Source of the DNA: Chrysomallon squamiferum | Lineage: Eukaryota; Mollusca; Gastropoda; Neomphalida; Peltospiridae | Direction of reading: 5' to 3' | DNA: 20,000 bases | Assembly (NCBI GenBank): GCA_012295275.1 | Contig: CM022668.1 | Coordinates: forward strand, 8,872,541-8,892,540 | Shown: in pieces, positions 19,043 through 20,000 of the stretch | Layout: each line of letters starts with the position of its first letter | How positions within the stretch are numbered: position 1 is the first letter of the stretch | Notes under the pieces: generated by a model | Told to the model about the DNA's origin: nothing | Seen by the model: only the letters and a program-made list of their open reading frames with translations | The model's database searches: none | Position numbers and translations under genes: made by a program

Positions 19043-19611
19043 GTAATAATATTTCAGTAGCAAATAGCAATAAGTTTTATTTACTATTATTTTCAATAAT
19101 AATATTTATTAAACAGGAAAACAATAAGAAAATAATTTATTTTTTGACACTTTGTTAAAACAAATTATGACTTTTGATTCTTAAACTGACTTTAATTTCA
19201 GTTGTTTTTATAAGCACCCATGTTTTTCCCCATTCCAAACACAAGAATTAAAATATACAAACCATTGATAGCAGTATCATAATTATTTACCACTACCTCA
19301 GTGTTTACTGAAATGTTTACTGAAATAGTCATAAAACTAAAAAAAACCCACAAATCTGACTATTGCTTGCTACCCACAACATTCATAGGTCTCAGTAGTT
19401 GCTCTTTAATACTCTGTGTATTTTGTTTGTGGGATTTGTTTGCTTTGTTCTGTAGATGTTTCATTGTTGATGCATGTTTCTTCATTTTAAAGGGACAGTG
19501 GAAGATGATGATGGCCTTTCTGCATCTGAAAGGAAAGTCATGAATCAGTTTCAGAATCTGAAAAGACTTGAATCAGAAAGGAGCAACGATGAGGAAGAGA
19601 TCTTAGAAATG
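18934..19611 (+). CDS. Unrecognised protein, N-terminal part (two coding exons; gene continues past window)
   Basis: The joined sequence is 18934-19042 plus 19493-19611. It gives 76 codons with the frame kept across a phase-1 intron and a phase-0 donor at the end. The start ATG has a good context (A at -3, G at +4) and an in-frame TGA two codons upstream. The exon therefore cannot extend leftward in frame, and this is the true N-terminus. The product is hydrophilic and acidic: MDQDGGETFKKVYTAEPEAG, then a Gln/Asn/Ser segment ending QSSCYG, then TVEDDDGLSASERKVMNQFQ, and a charged helical part ending SNDEEEILEM. It has no signal peptide or membrane segment so far. It looks like a cytosolic leader that could precede a membrane or enzymatic domain encoded downstream. 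I do not recognise the family. The gene is head-to-head with SIGMAR1. Confidence 0.65.
19493..19611 (+). CDS. Unrecognised gene, second coding exon
   Basis: This exon encodes about 40 codons, (G)TVEDDDGLSASERKVMNQF, a Lys/Arg/Glu-rich helix and EEEILEM. The acceptor is CATTTTAAAG and the donor is ATG|GTGAGA, phase 0. There is no stop codon in this frame, while the flanking sequence is AT-rich and noncoding. Confidence 0.65.
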
Positions 19612-20000
19612 GTGAGAGTGCGAAAAGAAAAGAGTTGTTATGTTTCAGTTTAATAACATTAATAATACCTTAGATACTAGCCATCTGAATAAAAATTCCT
19701 CGTAGGCAAGTGTGATAAAATTGCATTGATTTTGAATAATTTAAACAAACTTTTTCATTTGTGAAAGTAAAATGAAAATAGCCAGTAAAAATAATATTAG
19801 ATATTTCATTACAAATCTTTGTTAATGTATTTAAATGTATTTCAGTTAAATCTATAAACCTTGTAAACATGATTGTGGTATTTGTAGTCTAGACTGTTCT
19901 AATAGTTTCTTAATTTCTGGACATCAGTGTTTGGACGTTCAGTATATGTGTGTGTGGGTGTCTTTGTGTGTGGGTGTGTTTACGTGTGTCTGTTTGTATG
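19612..20000 (+). other. Intron of the unrecognised gene (partial)
   Basis: AT-rich sequence after the GTGAGA donor with no further exon recognised. A (TG)-rich microsatellite with GTGTGTGTG and GGGTGTGTT variants starts near 19945 and runs off the end. Confidence 0.6.

Noticed and set aside
1-20000. CRISPR array, bacterial operon, rRNA or integrated virus
   Set aside because: No regularly spaced repeats with unique spacers, no ribosomal-RNA signatures and no viral reading frames were seen. The tandem repeats present are microsatellites or degenerate minisatellites.

Overview
This window is animal nuclear DNA. It is strongly AT-rich and full of microsatellites and long T-runs, and its coding information is split into short exons with canonical GT...AG introns. 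No bacterial operon, CRISPR array, rRNA or tRNA is visible. The gene content (full-length MGAT5 and SIGMAR1 orthologues), the compact introns and the repeat style suggest an invertebrate, most likely a lophotrochozoan such as a mollusc. The species cannot be named from the sequence alone.

Region 1 (about 1-9,900, + strand) holds a complete coding sequence for alpha-1,6-mannosylglycoprotein 6-beta-N-acetylglucosaminyltransferase (MGAT5, GnT-V). I joined 16 coding exons by hand (964-9800). All junctions keep frame and give a 752-residue protein, against 741 in human as I remember that sequence. The 5' UTR start is not resolved. An AATAAA lies about 100 bp after the stop.

Region 2 (about 9,900-14,500) is an AT-rich convergent intergenic interval or extended 3' UTR. 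It has microsatellites, a small poly-T-associated duplication and a modestly CpG-richer patch near 13.6-13.8 kb, but no credible protein gene.

Region 3 (14,523-17,049, - strand) holds a complete four-exon sigma-1 receptor gene (SIGMAR1, ERG2 family). It encodes 224 residues and keeps both ligand-site acidic residues (Asp121 and Glu167, human Asp126 and Glu172). The first three exons were joined through conserved splice sites, including exon 3, which is only 93 bp.

Region 4 (about 17,320-20,000, + strand) holds the 5' end of a third gene, head-to-head with SIGMAR1. A promoter-like cluster (inverted CCAAT, ATGGCG, ETS-type TTCCGG) and a perfect donor at 17446 suggest a noncoding first exon and a shared promoter. 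Two coding exons follow (18934-19042 and 19493-19611). They give a 76-residue hydrophilic, acidic N-terminus that I do not recognise, and the gene runs off the window. A 270-bp hAT-like MITE with a 7/8-matching 8-bp target duplication lies in its first intron.

The genes share no single pathway: MGAT5 acts in the Golgi on N-glycan branching and SIGMAR1 is an ER membrane chaperone or receptor. I found no undescribed defence-like or biosynthetic system. The noteworthy items are the inferred divergent promoter with its hidden exon, the MITE, two intronic tandem duplications (one carrying a splice acceptor), and an apparent loss of one conserved MGAT5 disulfide cysteine.
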